This document shows positions 61,701 to 64,000 of a stretch of DNA of 64,000 nt, piece after piece. Every line of letters starts with the position of its first letter. The stretch's first letter is position 1. The stretch spans positions 1,656,336 to 1,720,335 of the forward strand of contig CABFPE010000009.1 in NCBI GenBank assembly GCA_900660155.1, given 5' to 3'. The position numbers and the translations under genes were made by a program. This stretch comes from Hofstenia miamia (Eukaryota > Xenacoelomorpha > Acoela > Hofsteniidae). A model generated the notes under the pieces. That model was not told where the DNA came from, searched no databases, and worked only from the letters and a program-made list of their open reading frames with translations.

Positions 61701-63827
61701 GTTATCTAAAATTTCTATTTGCAGTACATTTTGGATTCGGAATAGTTTCCTTTTTAATTTATGGTGTTATATTTGATTTACGAGAATTTGGATCACTTAT
61801 AACTCTTTTAGAATTTAAACTTTTAAGCTGCACAGGTTCATTTTTTTTCAATTATTTGGTTTGTGATGTCATGACTGGAAGCAGGAATTCTTTTAAGTTG
61901 GTGGCATCAACACAATTCCCAGAAATCAGCCAAACTATGCACGTGATGTCACCCATGACGTAAAACTGGAAACCAGGATAAATTGCAACATTACCTAAGT
62001 TATGCCAACATTACATCACTTGAACTGCTGAGTTACCTTACCTCATTTTCTTTTTCTAGAAACGAAGTTATGCAGTGGATAAATATAATGACACACGGAA
62101 AACTTGTTAAAATTTCATAGATGCCTTAGTGCTTGAAGACTGGAGGAAACACCCGGTACTTTAGCCAATCAAGCAAAGATGACGTAATGTCTCAATAAAA
62201 GGGCCTGATCAGACCACAACATTGTCAAAAAAGTTGGTATGACCAAGAAGAAGTCGAAGAGAAAAGAACAACCACCAAACCGGAGCTAAGACAACTCAGT
62301 AGAAGTCAGAAGAAGTTCGTTGTCAAGAGACAAAGAGGATCGAAAGTTGGTCCATCGTTAAAGAAGAGAGATAAGGAGCTCTAGAATCCAGAAAAAAGTG
62401 ATTTGTTCGCAAAAGTTTTTCGTGTTAAAGAGTCAACCAGTTGTGTAGTTTTAATCTATATAGTAATTTTGCATTGCCTTTTCCGTGTGTTTATTTTGTT
62501 TGGTCGAAGTTCTTAGGAATTTATTATTTTTGTAGAAAATTACAATTGTTTGTGAAAGTGGGATTATCTTGGTTTAACCTGTAGAGATAGTATACATTGT
62601 GTAAATAAATTTTAAAACTAAGTAGAGCTTCGATTTCATTCATTTCTTTAATTAGCGAACGATATAGTTATTATATTTTGACTTCCTATCTGAGGGCTTT
62701 TAAAAAATATACTTTTTAACACAGTATGCAGAAATTTGCATTAAAACAAGTTAGGTATTGTTGACAAACTTTGTAACTAGCTACATTTCTGAAGTGAATT
62801 TGGTATTTGATAATATATATATATATATCTGCCACATTGCTTATCAGATATAGAAATTAGTATTAGTAAGGTTTCCCGTTAATTAAGTAGTAATTTTCTA
62901 ACCTATTAAATGATATATGATTTAAAGTAGGTATAATTGCAAATTTCTTAGTTAATGTTAAAAATTACAGGAGAATTGCGTTTATCAATGTTTATGAAAT
63001 AGTTGTAAATTTGATATGAATATTCCCTGGGAAAGAGTAACAGTGTGGTGAATTGAATAATTTTTTTCAGATTTTTCCTAAATTCTTTTTGAATTTTTCA
63101 TCTGAACCAAATTAAGTTTTTTTTAGTTTAGAGTCAACCCTGACTACAGCCTGCAGAAACCTTGGTAAGATAAAATCTGCGGACGCCTAGTTTTCAGAAG
63201 TCAACCCCTGCTGAATTGTAGAACAATTTGCACGTTAACAGAAATAGAACTCTCAAACAAACCTTATTACAATCATTATTGATATGAAAACAATTCGAAA
63301 TAAAAATGCCCTACGATTTTTTAAACTGAAATATGTCTAGATTGCAGAAAGATTAAGCACTGAATGGATTTGCTTTGAGATAGTTTAATGAAGGGAAATA
63401 TTTAGAACATATCCACTGTTTCACTGTTATCGGAGATGCACAAAAATATTTGCCTGCCGGATGAGAATGAAATTTTCAAAGTGTCCGCAAAAATGGAAAA
63501 CGATTTGCATAAAGGCACTCTATCGGTCGGCGGAATCGCCGACATCAACAGCGGCTCCATTCCTGCATCCAGCTTCCACGAGTTTCAATATAATAGACTT
63601 ACGCACTCGTTTACTATTCCTAAGGCAATATCAGGTCATGCGGGATTCAGTAAGCATGTTTTGTTTGGTCAAAATATTCTACAACGTACCGAGAACAATT
63701 CAGCACAAGTATTTCTCAGGTATATTTTTAAATTTATTATATTAATAGCAGAATGACGTCCAGATTACACAATTATAATTGTCGCGAAGGAAGTGGCACG
63801 TTTATTTCTTTGCAAACCGGGCTTTAA
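47989..63827 (+). CDS. HPS4: HPS4-like BLOC-3 subunit, one exon unresolved
   Basis: Readable exons: 47989-48111, 48158-48292, 48493-48600 (or to 48591), 49212-49361, 51093-51196, 51508-51595, one missing, 54567-54789, 55664-55758, 56593-56783, 58535-58642, 60619 to about 60760, 63406-63719 and perhaps 63752-63827 (TAA). The family is recognised from the human protein: EEGDNNRAWIIYSY, PTFIRLKTSKVF, FFEMFCFFHGS, ILESCQSRPGVYQGALISK and QLSIPLTTRL all line up with the first longin domain of HPS4. In known animals HPS4 and HPS1 form BLOC-3, which activates Rab32/38 on lysosome-related organelles. The middle and the end are weakly conserved. The frame needs one more exon of 3n+1 bases between 51595 and 54567, possibly in the gap at 52776. 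Confidence 0.8.
49362..51092 (+). other. HPS4 intron 4, nothing coding
   Basis: About 1.7 kb of intron with the G-run at 50329-50347 and a short TA run near 50434-50448. Open frames near 50414-50671 are AT-driven. Confidence 0.65.
50329..50347 (-). other. G-quadruplex-type G-run in an HPS4 intron
   Basis: The - strand has four G-runs of 3, 4, 4 and 5 bases separated by single A, an ideal intramolecular quadruplex pattern, in an otherwise AT-rich intron. Confidence 0.6.
52745..52950. repeat. TA microsatellite interrupted by a 165-N gap
   Basis: TA repeats at 52745-52775 run into N at 52776-52940 and continue at 52941-52950. The assembly broke within the repeat. The missing HPS4 exon may lie here or nearby. 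Confidence 0.95.
55958..56383. mobile_element. pogo/Tigger-like MITE in an HPS4 intron
   Basis: The left end CAGTATTCCCTCGCTATTCGCGG and the right end, complement CAGAATACCTTTACCTATTCGCGG, form an imperfect 23-24-bp terminal inverted repeat. TA lies on both sides (956-957 and 384-385 of the respective kilobases), the target duplication of Tc1/mariner/pogo elements. The element is 426 bp with no transposase, so it is non-autonomous. Confidence 0.75.
56546..56572. repeat. TA microsatellite before an HPS4 exon
   Basis: About 13 TA units ending 20 bases before the acceptor at 56592. Length changes here would alter the branch-point region. Confidence 0.9.
56784..58534 (+). other. HPS4 intron, nothing coding
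   Basis: About 1.75 kb. A false continuation at 56934 (DVILVPQ then a stop) and an open stretch near 58042 were considered and not used. No element was recognised. Confidence 0.6.
58643..60618 (+). other. HPS4 intron, one unused acceptor
   Basis: About 2 kb. A strong acceptor (TACAATTTTTCAG, ending 59095) precedes open frames, one reading VIWIACQGRPWFILIGHS, but the conserved junction skips it, so it may be an alternative exon or chance. Confidence 0.5.
61820..62645. mobile_element. Possible solo LTR
   Basis: Inside the large HPS4 intron lies a block with an AATAAAAGGGCCTGATCAGA core at about 62193, followed by a purine-rich stretch (62230-62390) and an AATAAA near 62605. This resembles an LTR promoter, transcribed leader and polyadenylation signal in order. 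Ends and target duplication could not be fixed and no coding part is present. If right, it is a fossil of an LTR retroelement. Confidence 0.25.
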
Positions 63828-64000
63828 AGGAAAGGCAAATGTAAGCATTCAATTAACTAAGACTGAATGCGTACCTCATCTCATAAAATTTAGTCCCCTA
63901 TTGATTTTTGTGTTCAAACAAATATACACAAACAGTTCCTACAAATTCTTTCAATGTCGCGCTTTGTTTATACTGCTGAAGGTAGGTTTCCAGAATATAT

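Larger units (their letters stand above)
58535..63827 (+). other. HPS4: HPS4 C-terminal exons, third longin domain
   Basis: 58535-58642 (VPQMHSVLLYLQGNADLCLF) is a strand-hairpin of longin type. 60619 onwards (NYTALYSASLASESI) lines up with human AAIEEVYHSSLASLNGLE; its 3' end is not certain, and GTTGGC near 60760 is the only in-phase donor seen. 63406-63719 contains SFHEFQYNRLTH, lining up with human TYNFTHYDRIQS, after an insertion of about 70 residues not in vertebrates. A final exon 63752-63827 would end the protein with SLQTGL. A TA repeat lies at 61118-61140. Confidence 0.6.

Noticed and set aside
61676-61963. Frame with FLFAVHFGFG, reminiscent of an HPS1 longin strand (LFEVHFGL)
   Set aside because: Similarity covers only about ten residues, there is no supporting exon before it, and it lies inside the HPS4 gene. 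Taken as chance.
1-64000. CRISPR arrays, operons, ribosomal RNA genes
   Set aside because: None seen. The repeats present are microsatellites, element ends or duplications, and the genes are spliced eukaryotic ones.

Overview
This is animal nuclear DNA from a draft assembly. It is very AT-rich, has spliced genes, TA/ATT/GATA microsatellites, two N-runs (4181-5180 and 52776-52940) and two single-N joins (32424, 34665). I cannot name the species. The presence of both an axonemal dynein intermediate chain and a BLOC-3 subunit says a ciliated metazoan. Introns of only 41-46 bp, and splice-acceptor-like sequences 1-3 bp in front of two start codons, would fit a lineage with spliced-leader trans-splicing (inference).

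Two host genes on the + strand carry the window. The first, 14829-30322, is a DNAI3/WDR63 gene (WD-repeat axonemal dynein intermediate chain 3). I could follow it through 19 exons whose phases all agree, giving about 932 residues. The second, from 47989 to near the right edge, is an HPS4 gene (BLOC-3 subunit; with HPS1 an exchange factor for Rab32/38). Eleven or twelve exons can be read; one small exon in the middle was not found. Two less certain host loci lie on the left: the first exon of an unrecognised gene on the - strand (5181-5484, cut by the large gap, with a TATA/CCAAT promoter) and a run of LDL-receptor class A modules (9119-10245, + strand) with two frame changes.

The rest is mostly a graveyard of mobile elements. 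From left to right: the 3' half of a broken Ty3/Gypsy element (1-3850, -); a LINE 3' tail (6120-6253) and a 5'-truncated LINE (6481-7935, +); a nested stack at 10635-12920 in which a LINE 3' end and an R4/Dong-type LINE sit inside an older LINE, the R4/Dong copy lying in an ATT repeat; a - strand LINE (31925-32705); an unassigned DNA transposon (33850-35510) flanked by two copies of a dispersed repeat; a 1-kb element whose inverted ends are each five 15-bp repeats and which contains a tRNA-like sequence (36737-37753); a Tc1-like remnant (38454-39630, -); a Penelope-like element with GIY-YIG domain (40186-42111, -); a Gypsy fragment (42560-43480, -); and a decayed LINE-like element (44375-47160, +). 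A pogo/Tigger-like MITE lies in an HPS4 intron.

I see no CRISPR array, operon, rRNA or convincing functional tRNA. The most unusual structures are the 15-mer inverted-repeat element, the R4/Dong copy in a LINE microsatellite tail, and an 87-bp tandem duplication that copies a DNAI3 splice acceptor.
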